Assembly: GCF_008831155.1 (NCBI RefSeq)
Contig: NZ_WBKB01000001.1
Location: 186,001-250,000, forward strand
Direction: 5' to 3'
Length of the DNA stretch: 64,000 nucleotides
DNA from: Gulosibacter chungangensis
GTDB lineage: Bacteria; Actinomycetota; Actinomycetes; Actinomycetales; Microbacteriaceae
Shown here piece after piece: positions 28,801 to 36,185 of the stretch (positions within the stretch are counted from its first letter, which is position 1; each line of letters opens with the position of its first letter). Both the position numbers and the translations under genes were made by a program. The notes beneath the pieces are model-generated. The model was not told where the DNA came from. It ran no database searches and was given only the letters and a program-made list of their open reading frames with translations.

Positions 28801-29127
28801 GACTCCGCGGCAAAGAGCTTGAACGAGCGCGATTCGTGGACACCTACTGAGCACAAGAATCTCACCGACTTGGACCGTAGTGGTAAGTATGCTCGTGCCG
28901 AACTGGTGTCCAGGGGCCTTATCCAGGAAAGCTCATCACCCGGCGACCTCAATGAAATACTCACCATGGTGAAGGAGAGCGGTGACCAAAGCTACACTCG
29001 CCCGGCTCGCGACCAATCTGTAACCTCCAACCACCTGGAATCCAAGAGTGGCAAGAAGAGGAAAAGGACGTCACTGCAAATCAACCTGAGTGCCGCCATT
29101 ACGAAGAACTGGCCTCAACGAGACTAA
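25876..29127 (+). CDS. SF2 (XPB/SSL2-like) helicase fused to a sigma-70 family sigma factor
   Basis: 1083 residues. N-terminal helicase (about 75-460): FDWQREALDKW, Walker A AVTGTGKT (101-108), motif II VADECH (188-193), motif III LSATRTR (215-221), motif IV TLVFTQTKSSAES, motif V LLDEGIDLPNVD (409-420), motif VI QRFGRVLR (436-443). An acidic linker (about 517-600) follows. Then a sigma factor: region 1.2 (about 613-635), region 2 (664-745, with LMDLIQEGNIGLLRAIEKFD and KFSTYATYWIRQSI), region 3 (746-810) and region 4 (820-886, recognition helix TRERIRQIE at 864-872). There is no region 1.1. A ~195-residue unassigned tail ends in a basic patch (KSGKKRKR). Codon use is visibly more AT-rich than its neighbours, which suggests transfer. 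The frame is intact and continuous through both parts. Role inferred: RNA polymerase recruitment coupled to DNA unwinding or remodelling. Confidence 0.93.
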   Translation: MTETLSADDVEPDITSSSRHDMSALQSNLSPEIIAAQTVGLSSLEIAELIQALQQQQIRAVAAERATSAVAAMPLDLGLFDWQREALDKWKSAGKIGVVEAVTGTGKTRVGLAAIQEARAHGFRAVVYVPSLALQRQWIEQIESLLPDLRVIGQADPRTESDWDVTVITIQTAIRRKILPANEQALLVADECHRYGAPQFQKGLRLDSFPIRLGLSATRTRGDSGDAAIEEFFEQTCFNLDYERAVKDELIAPFKVAFVRVPFTPREREAYELFSNEMRDVRSKLLDTVPAEPLGEFMSAVQRLANDRAHRKSGLARWYLKRFSDRRNLLASSEQKQHALRALTPVVAASNGTLVFTQTKSSAESAAQILSEEGVSSAAVDSGVESDDRVEVIRLLGAGQMKALAAPTLLDEGIDLPNVDLGIVVSATHQRRQMIQRFGRVLRKKSDGSTAKFVIFVLAGSSEDPSSITHEPTLADELRSLAEAAENFDLSIENELGRLVSFLEPGIDPQSITSFDEIATNNSDEPEAEDDAPDADDGSIFVPNNVPQIDDESIESPGSTAGPIDSSTGPFYERVVIRRVSGTAEDPSRFPEIAGPGDDGDKYYQNDIRKNAVLSREEERTLMERIRAGEAAGVRIKNNEAKTRAERKAWEKLVRVGDEARTYFIVSNLRLVKSIALSKYPQAKRLELMDLIQEGNIGLLRAIEKFDHTRGTKFSTYATYWIRQSIDRGVDNTDRLIRLPVHVVGAVRKIEQAKKNLRREHGREASIAELAETTELSQEKVLQSLKAEWRIDPLDSIPSNLVDDEQSMFEEAIESRDIDARFRAAMDWLLDKREIKILKMRYGIDTVDGKGRTLDQIGVEFGVTRERIRQIERDSMTKLRDALPDFLANGGGRDLSEPQLHDAVLRPGKRHSGMSPRPLDARPSLEKSHAAGKPITGFGDPVLPSATLPAPQPESELSANEIRDVIELLELVREGDSAAKSLNERDSWTPTEHKNLTDLDRSGKYARAELVSRGLIQESSSPGDLNEILTMVKESGDQSYTRPARDQSVTSNHLESKSGKKRKRTSLQINLSAAITKNWPQRD

Positions 29128-29160
29128 TCTCTCGTGGGGACTTGATCATTGCAAGGGCAT

Positions 29161-29189
29161 GTCATTCCAAGCGGCGGATTGGGAATGAC
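29161..29189 (+). terminator. Hairpin after the helicase-sigma gene
   Basis: GTCATTCCAA (29161-29170) pairs with TTGGGAATGAC (29179-29189) with one bulged G and an eight-base loop, about 35 bp after the stop codon. No clear T-tract; it may act in either direction because the YqaJ gene converges on it. Confidence 0.55.
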
Positions 29190-29223
29190 CATTCCGAGGC
29201 CTCACACTCGGCGTCTCTTAGCG

Positions 29224-30036
29224 CTAAGCCCCATGGTGCACGCGCGCGAGGACCTCATCGGCGAGCTTCACGAGCTTTTCGATCTCGGCGTCATCGCGGT
29301 CAATCCAGACAAACTTCGGTTCGGGATCCTGCACGACAAAGTTCTCGTGGCGCTCCCACACGAACAGGGTGCGCTGCGCGCCCAGCACATACTGCTGCCA
29401 CCAGACCTGTCGCAGGTAGTTCCGCGGGATGCGTTTCCAGGTCTTATTGACCGTCTTAATCTCGGCGAGCACCACTTCCTCGCCCCATTCGGCGAGACCA
29501 TCCGGAGTGGCAAGGTGACGAGGGTTACCTTCCGAACGGAATAGCAGCCCGCAGCTTGCGATGCCGTGTTCCCGGTGCATCCAGTCGGCGATCACTGGCT
29601 CCCGCTGCCGACCGAAGTCGGTGAAGGCATTGCCGCTGAAGGAGCTGCCGTAAATCTTGTCGGCGGCCACCGCCTTGACTGAGGTCGGCGTCGCCAACCG
29701 CGCGGCGTCAGTCGCGGTGATACCCCGCCGGCGCTCCGCGAGCCAATTATCTCGGTCTTCTGAGGAACAGACGATGCGGGATGCCACCGGGCCCTTGGGG
29801 CGCGAGTTCCGCAGTTCTTCCAGGATGCCGGACTTCCACACTGTTCCTTCGACCGGCAGGCTCGGGGCCATTGCTGGCCGCGTTTGCCGTACGACATAGG
29901 TTTCGAAGGACTCGGTGCGTCGCTTCATTTCCTCCGGCTCAGCCGCCTTGAGTTCAGCGAGCGCGAGGGGCCCAAAATCCTCCGCAGATACTCGAGAGTC
30001 AGGCTGCTGCGCAGTCGTCGGACGGAAATACACCAT
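29224..30036 (-). CDS. YqaJ-family viral recombinase / exonuclease
   Basis: About 270 residues. A PD-(D/E)xK nuclease of the lambda-exonuclease type: WLAERRRGITATDAARL, the Glu in DFGRQREPVIADWM, and the catalytic pair ATPDGLAEW (Asp) and VLAEIKTV (Glu-x-Lys). The N-terminal 100 residues are not conserved in phage YqaJ and look like an added region. No RecT/Bet annealing partner is adjacent. ATG 30036 is chosen; a TTG at 30081, seven bases after the stop of the upstream kinase, is an alternative. Confidence 0.82.
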   Translation of the reverse strand: MVYFRPTTAQQPDSRVSAEDFGPLALAELKAAEPEEMKRRTESFETYVVRQTRPAMAPSLPVEGTVWKSGILEELRNSRPKGPVASRIVCSSEDRDNWLAERRRGITATDAARLATPTSVKAVAADKIYGSSFSGNAFTDFGRQREPVIADWMHREHGIASCGLLFRSEGNPRHLATPDGLAEWGEEVVLAEIKTVNKTWKRIPRNYLRQVWWQQYVLGAQRTLFVWERHENFVVQDPEPKFVWIDRDDAEIEKLVKLADEVLARVHHGA

Positions 30037-30087
30037 CTGCCCATTGTGCCAGCAGCCGACGACACCCGAAGCCGGCGTCAACGGCGA

Positions 30088-31107
30088 TTAGAAAATCTTC
30101 GTGGGTTCCGAAAGTGGCTGGTCCACCGGCACCTCGCCGATTTCCGGCGTCGGCGCATCCGCCATGGACTCGATAATGGTCGTCGGCACGGTCACCGCTA
30201 ACGCTCCGTATACGACCGCCTTGCCGAGGCCAGCACGCAGCGAAAGCTCCGGCAGACTCCCGAAATCAGCTCGTCCGCCCAACTGTCCCGGCCCAAGTAT
30301 CGAGTGGCCGACGAATCCGGCGAGGGATGCATCCCCTGCCCCGGTGGTATTGACCACCTCATCGACATCGGCGAAGGCCCAAATCGCCTGATCCTTCGAC
30401 ACCGCAATCGCCCCATCGCCACCCATCGAGGCGAGGACCACCTCGAGATCGCAGGTTTTGATGACCTCACGGCTCGCCTCGAGCACGTCCCCGACGGTGT
30501 GCAGTTCGCGGTTCACGAGCGTCGCGAGCTCATCAGCATTGGGCTTGATGAGGTTCACCAGCCCCGAACGCGCCCACTTCTCCAGCGAAGCGCCGGACGA
30601 GTCAAAGGCCACGCGAGTGCCAAGGCGACGGGCCTCGGTGAAGAGCCGGGTGAAGTCCACCCGCTGATCGTTTTCGGGATGCCGCGGTACCGAACCCGAC
30701 ACCACCAGCCAGTCGGCGTGCAACGATTCGATCTCGCTGATCGTCATATCCACGACCGCTTCCCAATCACGCTGCGGAATCGGTACCGCCTGCTGGTTCA
30801 CGTTCGTGGTCCGGCCGCTTTTTTCGAGCACGGCCGTGTTGACACGCATCCGGCCCGGGATCGGCAGGATGCGCAAAATCTGCGGGTACGGCGTGCGGAA
30901 AAGCAGGTGCTCATCCTCGCGACCGATCGGCAACACCGCCGAGGTGGCGATATTGGCGACACGGAGCGTCCGGGACACGTTGATGCCCTTCCCCGAGAGG
31001 AACTCGTGAATCTCGGTAGCGCGGTTGACCTTCCCCGCGTCGAATGCATCCACAAAATAGGTGCGGTCGATCACCGGGGCGGGAGTTAGCGAGACTACTG
31101 CGGGCAT
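30088..31107 (-). CDS. PfkB-family hexose kinase (1-phosphofructokinase type)
   Basis: 339 residues. Ribokinase fold: SLTPAPVIDRTYFVDAF at the N-terminus as in 1-phosphofructokinases, GKGINVSRTL substrate loop, LVVSGSVPRH, IKPNADEL, and the anion hole/catalytic motif TTGAGDASLAGF. Phosphorylates a sugar phosphate, most likely fructose 1-phosphate or tagatose 6-phosphate; no PTS gene is adjacent to decide. Probably in one transcript with the YqaJ gene. Confidence 0.85.
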   Translation of the reverse strand: MPAVVSLTPAPVIDRTYFVDAFDAGKVNRATEIHEFLSGKGINVSRTLRVANIATSAVLPIGREDEHLLFRTPYPQILRILPIPGRMRVNTAVLEKSGRTTNVNQQAVPIPQRDWEAVVDMTISEIESLHADWLVVSGSVPRHPENDQRVDFTRLFTEARRLGTRVAFDSSGASLEKWARSGLVNLIKPNADELATLVNRELHTVGDVLEASREVIKTCDLEVVLASMGGDGAIAVSKDQAIWAFADVDEVVNTTGAGDASLAGFVGHSILGPGQLGGRADFGSLPELSLRAGLGKAVVYGALAVTVPTTIIESMADAPTPEIGEVPVDQPLSEPTKIF

Positions 31108-31233
31108 GTGGGCTCCTTCCGAGGGACCCTATAACGCTACCGCGCCGCCGTGAACAAATCTGAATCCCAGGCGTCCGCGCCTACCCGCCCGCGCATCCAC
31201 GTCATCTTGCGCCCGACATGCAAAACTTTCTCC

Positions 31234-32205
31234 ATGACTGATCTGATGCGCGCATGTCTTGTTTCTGAGTTCGGTGGCCCGGAGGTACTGCAGTTCGGCG
31301 AGGCGCCCCGGCCGTATATCGCCAATAGCGACACGCTCGTGCGGGTGAAGGCCGCAGGGGTGAATCCCATCGACGTGAAGACACGTTCGGGGAAGGGCGT
31401 TTCGCGGTTTGTGGATCGGTTCCCGTGGATTCCGGGGAATGAATTCGCCGGAATCGTTGAGGAGGCGCCCTATGAGCTCGCTCCCTTCCAGCCCGGTGAC
31501 GAGGTGTTCGGGATGCTGCTGACCCCGCACTATCAAGGTTCCTTTGCCGAATACGTTTCGGTCCCGTTTATGTCGCTCGCGAAGAAGCCCAAGTCAATGT
31601 CCTGGGCACAGGCCGGTGCCACTCCCCTCGCCGCGCTGACTGCCTGGGCCGGGGTGGTCGATGCGGCCCGGGTGCACACCGGCCAGCGGATGCTCATCCA
31701 CGCGGGTGCCGGTGGTGTCGGCCACTTCGCGGTGCAGTTGGCGCATTTCTACGGTGCGTATGTGATCGCGACCGCCTCGGAGCGGAATCTGGAGTTCCTG
31801 CGCGAGCTCGGTGCGGATGAGGTGATCGACTATCGCAATCGACGCTTTGAAGAGGCGATCACCGAGCCTGTGGATGTCGTGCTCGATTTGATCGGGAATG
31901 TCGCCGCGAATACCGGGTCACGTTCGCTTCAGGTGCTTCGCGACGGCGGATTGATTATTAATGTGCCAACCGGTTCCTGGCCCGAAATGCACGAGGAAGT
32001 TGCCGCGACAAACCGCTCGCTGCAAGCATCCACGTTGAAGCTTTCCCCGGAGGGCCGCATTCTTACGACGATCGCGCAGCTTGCCGATCAGGGTGACCTG
32101 CGCTGCCACCTGGATGCGACGCTGCCGCTCGAAGAACTCGCGCAGGCTCACGAGCTGATCGCCGACGGCCACGTGCGCGGGAAGATCGCGGTGGAAATCG
32201 GCTAA
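31234..32205 (+). CDS. NADP-dependent medium-chain oxidoreductase (quinone oxidoreductase-like)
   Basis: 323 residues. MDR superfamily without zinc ligands: N-terminal GroES-like part (ACLVSEFGGPEVLQFGE, VNPIDVKTRSG), then Rossmann loop HAGAGGVGHFAVQLAHF and DEVIDYRNRRFEEAI. Probably reduces quinones or enones with NADPH. ATG 31234 or ATG 31246; neither has a good ribosome binding site. Confidence 0.87.
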   Translation: MTDLMRACLVSEFGGPEVLQFGEAPRPYIANSDTLVRVKAAGVNPIDVKTRSGKGVSRFVDRFPWIPGNEFAGIVEEAPYELAPFQPGDEVFGMLLTPHYQGSFAEYVSVPFMSLAKKPKSMSWAQAGATPLAALTAWAGVVDAARVHTGQRMLIHAGAGGVGHFAVQLAHFYGAYVIATASERNLEFLRELGADEVIDYRNRRFEEAITEPVDVVLDLIGNVAANTGSRSLQVLRDGGLIINVPTGSWPEMHEEVAATNRSLQASTLKLSPEGRILTTIAQLADQGDLRCHLDATLPLEELAQAHELIADGHVRGKIAVEIG

Positions 32206-32530
32206 TTATGAGTGGGCGTGCTCGCTGCGAGTCGGGCTGCAGACCCGCAGCGGGCAAACGTCCCGGTAGGCACGCAAACTTTCGGGAAATGCTTATCGCC
32301 CCCGTCCCGGGTTCGGGATGGGGGCGACTGTTCGCTAGTCTCGCCCGGCGCCTGCTCAGGTACTCCTGAGGCCCGGCCAGGGACTTGCGGGATTTCCATA
32401 TGCTCCACTCGGCAACGCTGCTGACTGGAGATGGGCGAGAGAAGCATCCTTTGCTTTTCCCACTCACATCCTTGTTCCCCTCTGGTGAGGTTCACGGAAG
32501 TTACCTTATCCCCGATTGGTCACGCGAACC
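32206..32530 (-). ncRNA. Candidate structured RNA of unassigned family
   Basis: A non-coding stretch with dense secondary structure. A GCGTGC/GCACGC stem (32216-32221, 32270-32275) encloses two hairpins (CTCG/CGAG at 32221-32231 and GCTGC/GCAGC at 32236-32251). A 13-bp near-perfect stem with a GGTT loop follows (32297-32326), then CTCAGG-TACT-CCTGAG (32355-32370) and a smaller hairpin near 32433-32455. The strand is uncertain; minus is preferred because the segment lies beyond the + strand gene's stop. It does not match RNase P, tmRNA or SRP RNA motifs that I know. Confidence 0.45.
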
Positions 32531-32786
32531 TGAGAATCGTGACGCTATTTGACACATTGTGCGGTGTCGGGGCCGTATATTCGCGGAACTGCGAGTAATC
32601 CTCTCGAAAACCTGCCGGTGACTGCACGCTTCTCTCCAAACTCGTCACCGGATGCACATCCAACCAGCCAAAACTACAACCAGTGACGAGTTAGCGAATT
32701 TGATGGCGGTAGTGTGCGAGCACGGTGGGAGCGAGGGGTTGGCGTTGGGCGCAGTGGGCGCGTACGGGGCGGTGGGTCGGCAGACG
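32531..32786. other. Intergenic stretch with no gene seen
   Basis: About 255 bp between the structured segment and the rplA terminator. TTGACA occurs near 32,550 but no -10 box at proper spacing follows it. GACGAGT and ACTCGTC occur as partial inverted copies (32,640-32,692). No credible frame with a ribosome binding site. Confidence 0.5.
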
Positions 32787-32788
32787 CA

Positions 32789-32826
32789 GCGAGGCCCCGC
32801 ATCCGACACGGGATGCGGGGCCTCGC
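32789..32826. terminator. Terminator after rplA
   Basis: A perfect 16-bp stem: GCGAGGCCCCGCATCC (32789-32804) with GGATGCGGGGCCTCGC (32811-32826) around a six-base loop, 33 bp past the rplA stop. Strong hairpin without a marked T-tract. Confidence 0.8.
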
Positions 32827-32858
32827 GAAGTTAGAGCGCTAGGGCTGTAGCCAGCTGC

Positions 32859-33548
32859 TTAGAGCGCCGAAACGTCGAGCGGGATCGACGGACCGAAGGT
32901 GGTCGAAACAGCAGCCTTCTGCACGTAGCGACCCTTGGCCGACGACGGGCGGAGGCGGATGACCTCTTCGATGGCAGCTTCGAGGTTCTGCACGAGCTGT
33001 TCAGCCGAGAACGATGCCTTACCAGCGATGAAGTGCAGGTTGGCGTGCTTGTCCACGCGGAACTCGATCTTACCGCCCTTAATGTCGGTAACAGCCTTGG
33101 CTGCGTCCGGGGTAACGGTACCGGTCTTCGGGTTCGGCATCAGGCCGCGGGGACCGAGGACCTTACCGAGACGACCGACCTTACCCATCATGTCGGGGGT
33201 AGCAACGGCCGAGTCGAAGTCGGTCCAACCGTCGGCAACCTTCGCGATGAGTTCGTCCGAACCGACCTCGTCTGCGCCAGCTTCGAGAGCTGCCTCTGCC
33301 GCGGGGCCCTGTGCGAACACGATAACGCGAGCGGTCTTACCGGTGCCATTGGGGAGGCTCACGGTACCGCGAACCATCTGGTCTGCCTTGCGGGGGTCAA
33401 CAGCGAGGCGCATTGCGACCTCAACGGTGCTGTCGAACTTCTGCGAAGCGGTCTCCTTCGCGAGGGCTGCTGCCTCGGCGACGGTGTAGACCTTGCCCGC
33501 CTCAATCTTCTCTGCCGCGGCGCGGTACGCCTTGGACTTCTGTGCCAT
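32859..33548 (-). CDS. rplA: Large ribosomal subunit protein uL1
   Basis: 229 residues, standard L1 length. Contains the signature region [21 protein letters not shown]. Part of the L1 stalk and usually a translational repressor of the L11-L1 operon. ATG 33548 has AAGGAGCA upstream. Downstream of rplK. Confidence 0.98.
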   Translation of the reverse strand: MAQKSKAYRAAAEKIEAGKVYTVAEAAALAKETASQKFDSTVEVAMRLAVDPRKADQMVRGTVSLPNGTGKTARVIVFAQGPAAEAALEAGADEVGSDELIAKVADGWTDFDSAVATPDMMGKVGRLGKVLGPRGLMPNPKTGTVTPDAAKAVTDIKGGKIEFRVDKHANLHFIAGKASFSAEQLVQNLEAAIEEVIRLRPSSAKGRYVQKAAVSTTFGPSIPLDVSAL

Positions 33549-33621
33549 GTTGTGCTCCTTACGAGAGTGTGCGGTTGACGAGCTTGGCCAGCTCTCCCGC
33601 GGAATAATTCATGCGTCGCTC

Positions 33622-33640
33622 CCGAAGCCGCATGCTTCGG
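33622..33640 (-). promoter_or_regulatory. Hairpin between rplK and rplA
   Basis: CCGAAGC (33622-33628) and GCTTCGG (33634-33640) form a perfect 7-bp stem with a five-base loop in the mRNA between rplK and rplA. This is a possible L1 binding or processing site; position is the only support for function. Confidence 0.4.
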
Positions 33641-33667
33641 AATGAGTCGACGAAGTGGCCCGGGTGC

Positions 33668-34102
33668 TTAGGCGCCCGTAACCTCGATGCCCATCGAACG
33701 AGCGGTACCGGCGATGATCTTCGCGCCAGCCTCGATGTCGTTCGCGTTGAGGTCAGCCTTCTTCGTCTCAGCGATCTCGCGGCACTGGTCGAGCGTCATC
33801 TTGCCGACCTTGTTGGTGTGGGGCACACCGGAGCCCTTCTTGACGCCAGCAGCCTTCTTGATGAGTTCTGCGGCGGGAGGGGTCTTGAGTACGAACGTGA
33901 ACGAGCGGTCCTCGTACACGGTGATCTCGACCGGAACCACGTTGCCACGCTGCGACTCGGTAGCCGCGTTGTAGGCCTTGCAGAACTCCATGATGTTCAC
34001 GCCGTGCTGACCCAGCGCCGGACCAACCGGGGGTGCGGGGTTCGCGGCGCCAGCCTGGATCTGCAGCTTGATCAGACCCGTGACCTTCTTCTTCGGTGCC
34101 AT
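33668..34102 (-). CDS. rplK: Large ribosomal subunit protein uL11
   Basis: 144 residues. N-terminus [20 protein letters not shown], with the [17 protein letters not shown] motif of L11. Binds the 23S rRNA GTPase centre. ATG 34102 has GAAGGAAAA upstream. Between nusG and rplA in the conserved secE-nusG-rplK-rplA order. Confidence 0.98.
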   Translation of the reverse strand: MAPKKKVTGLIKLQIQAGAANPAPPVGPALGQHGVNIMEFCKAYNAATESQRGNVVPVEITVYEDRSFTFVLKTPPAAELIKKAAGVKKGSGVPHTNKVGKMTLDQCREIAETKKADLNANDIEAGAKIIAGTARSMGIEVTGA

Positions 34103-34197
34103 GTGTTTTCCTTCTTTCGTGCGAGCTTGTGGGTTGCGGCCCACGCGCTCTCCCGGGAGCCCGGCCGTTCCGGGTTCCGGTGGTATTTGGTGATCAG

Positions 34198-35106
34198 CTA
34201 GAGCTTCGAGACCTGGTCAAACGCGAGTTCAACCGGGGTCTCGCGGCCGAAGAGCGAGACCAGAGCCGTGAGCTTGCCGCTGACGGGATTGATTTCGCTG
34301 ATCGACCCGGTGAGGCCCTCGAAGGAGCCTTCCTTGATCGTGATGGTCTCGCCGATCTCGTAGTCGACTTCGGCGACGGGAGCCTTACCGGCTCCGCCTT
34401 CGGCCTTCTTGCTTTCAGCCGCGGAGGCTTCTGGCACGTCGACAAGACTCTTAAGCATGTCAAATGCTTCCTTGAAACGCAACGGGGTCGGGTTGTGGGC
34501 GTTACCCACGAAGCCGGTCACGCCCGGGGTGTGGCGAACCACTGACCAGGTGTCCTCGTTGAGCTCCATGCGCACGAGCACGTAGCCCGGGATGCGCACG
34601 CGGGTGACCATCTTGCGCTGGCCGTTCTTGATCTCCACGACGTCTTCCATGGGGACCTGCACCTCGTAGATGTAGTCCTCAACGTCCATGGTCTGCGCGC
34701 GCTGGTTCAGGTTGTCGCGCACCTTGCGCTCAAACCCGGCGTAGGTGTGGATGACGTACCACTTACCGGGCTTGAGGCGCAGTTCCATCTTGAACTCGGC
34801 GTAGGGGTCGACTTCTTCGACTTCGCTTTCATCTTCGGTTGCGGCAGCCTGTGCCGCGGCTTCCTCAGAGGTGTCGATGTCGAGCACGTCATTGACGAAT
34901 GCGTCAACTTCGGGGTCCGAAACCTCGCTGGTGATGTCAGCCTCGTCGCTGTCGTCGTCGTACTTGGCGTCAGCCTGCTCGATGATCGAGTCGGCGTCCA
35001 CATCTTCGACGTAGTCACCTTCCTGTGCTTCGTGCACTTCCGAGTCTTGTTCCTCAGCGGCACTGAACAGGTCGTTGGGGTCGGAAAGATTGCGGTCTTC
35101 AGCCAT
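34198..35106 (-). CDS. nusG: Transcription termination/antitermination factor NusG
   Basis: 302 residues, against about 180 in E. coli. The first ~105 residues are a Glu/Asp-rich disordered extension ([20 protein letters not shown] and similar), common in actinobacterial NusG but of unknown role. The NGN domain ([19 protein letters not shown]... [15 protein letters not shown]) follows, with a ~35-residue Ala/Glu/Lys insert, then a KOW domain ([17 protein letters not shown]). Binds RNA polymerase and couples to the ribosome. 70 bp downstream of secE. Confidence 0.97.
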   Translation of the reverse strand: MAEDRNLSDPNDLFSAAEEQDSEVHEAQEGDYVEDVDADSIIEQADAKYDDDSDEADITSEVSDPEVDAFVNDVLDIDTSEEAAAQAAATEDESEVEEVDPYAEFKMELRLKPGKWYVIHTYAGFERKVRDNLNQRAQTMDVEDYIYEVQVPMEDVVEIKNGQRKMVTRVRIPGYVLVRMELNEDTWSVVRHTPGVTGFVGNAHNPTPLRFKEAFDMLKSLVDVPEASAAESKKAEGGAGKAPVAEVDYEIGETITIKEGSFEGLTGSISEINPVSGKLTALVSLFGRETPVELAFDQVSKL

Positions 35107-35176
35107 TGTGAGTTCGCTCGCTTTTCTTCAGTGGATGCATCGGGAAAGTCCCGAATGGAATGCTTAGTTTGGGTGC

Positions 35177-35725
35177 CTACGCGGTTGGCAATAGGTCGCT
35201 GGATTGGTCTACTGACAGCCCAAAGAGCTGCATGCCATCGCCGAATGCCCAGGACGCAAGGTAGTTAAAGACGAAGTCAAAGAGGGCCACGAGCGCCATC
35301 ACAATAATAAGGAAGGCCACGACCACGAGAACGTAGCGCCATAGCTCCTTGCGGGTCGGCGTGACGACCTTCTTGACTTCGGCGATCACCTCGCTAAAGA
35401 AGCGCGCGAGACCGTTCTTCTCGTTCTTCTTTTTAGCGGCAGCTTCTGCCTCGGAGCGCTTGGCAGTCTTACCCTGCTTCTCGCGCTTGTCCTTGACAAC
35501 CGTTTTTGCTGCAGCGGCGCCGGCAGCGGCAGTGGTTACTGCCTTACTCGAGTCACCCTTTGATTCATCAGAGTCTTCCGCCTCCGAGTCTTTAGCCGCT
35601 ACCTCGTCCACCTCTGCCTCATCGGCAGCAGCTTCCGCGTCGTCAGTCGTTTCGGCGTCAACAGCCTCACTTGTTGCGTCAGTGAGTTCGTCGTCACGCT
35701 CATCGCCAGACGTGCCAGTCGCCAC
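35177..35725 (-). CDS. secE: Preprotein translocase subunit SecE
   Basis: 182 residues. The SecE domain is only the C-terminal ~65: amphipathic segment (LARFFSEVIAEVKKVVTPTRKE) and one membrane helix (YVLVVVAFLIIVMALVALF). The first ~115 residues are an acidic then Lys/Ala-rich extension. Stabilises SecY in the translocon. Upstream of nusG as usual and divergent from tRNA-Trp. Confidence 0.95.
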   Translation of the reverse strand: MATGTSGDERDDELTDATSEAVDAETTDDAEAAADEAEVDEVAAKDSEAEDSDESKGDSSKAVTTAAAGAAAAKTVVKDKREKQGKTAKRSEAEAAAKKKNEKNGLARFFSEVIAEVKKVVTPTRKELWRYVLVVVAFLIIVMALVALFDFVFNYLASWAFGDGMQLFGLSVDQSSDLLPTA

Positions 35726-35996
35726 GTGGTTTCCCTTCGAAGTATGTTGACCGGCGCGCCCGAGCTTGAAACAGAGTTATATGCACCCGAGTTTTCAGGC
35801 ACGCCACATGATGCCGATTGGCAACTTCAATAGGTTACTTCACGGAGGTTAACACTGTCGAGTCTGACACTTTCGGGCAGGGTGCTGAGCCAAGCGCTAA
35901 GGCGGATCATCAACACCCGCGGCCCGCTTAGCAGCAGGACTGGCAAAGCCCCTGCGGATGGCGTATCCTTTTCAAGTTGTCATTTCACGACAGCCT

Positions 35997-36069
<73 letters not shown>

Positions 36070-36072
36070 CTC

Positions 36073-36112
36073 ACCGGTCAGATCCTCAAAAGGGATCGGC
36101 CGGTTTTGCTTT
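36073..36112 (+). terminator. Terminator of tRNA-Trp
   Basis: ACCGG/CCGGT (36073-36077, 36100-36104) and GATCC/GGATC (36081-36085, 36093-36097) form a two-part stem followed by TTTTGCTTTT. It begins four bases after the tRNA. Confidence 0.85.
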
Positions 36113-36185
36113 TCCACAAATCCCACCCCTTGCTACTGTGCATGCGGGTAGCTCTCTTTCGGCGAGGCTGGCTACTCTTGAAGTC

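Noticed and set aside
25741-29230. Prophage or transposon ends around the helicase-sigma gene
   Set aside because: No integrase, transposase, terminal inverted repeats or target-site duplications were seen at either edge.
32212-32495. Short open frames on both strands (70 and 97 codons)
   Set aside because: They lie in the structured intergenic segment, lack ribosome binding sites and resemble no protein family.
32206-32530. RNase P RNA, tmRNA or SRP RNA
   Set aside because: None of the hallmark conserved motifs of these RNAs is present on either strand.
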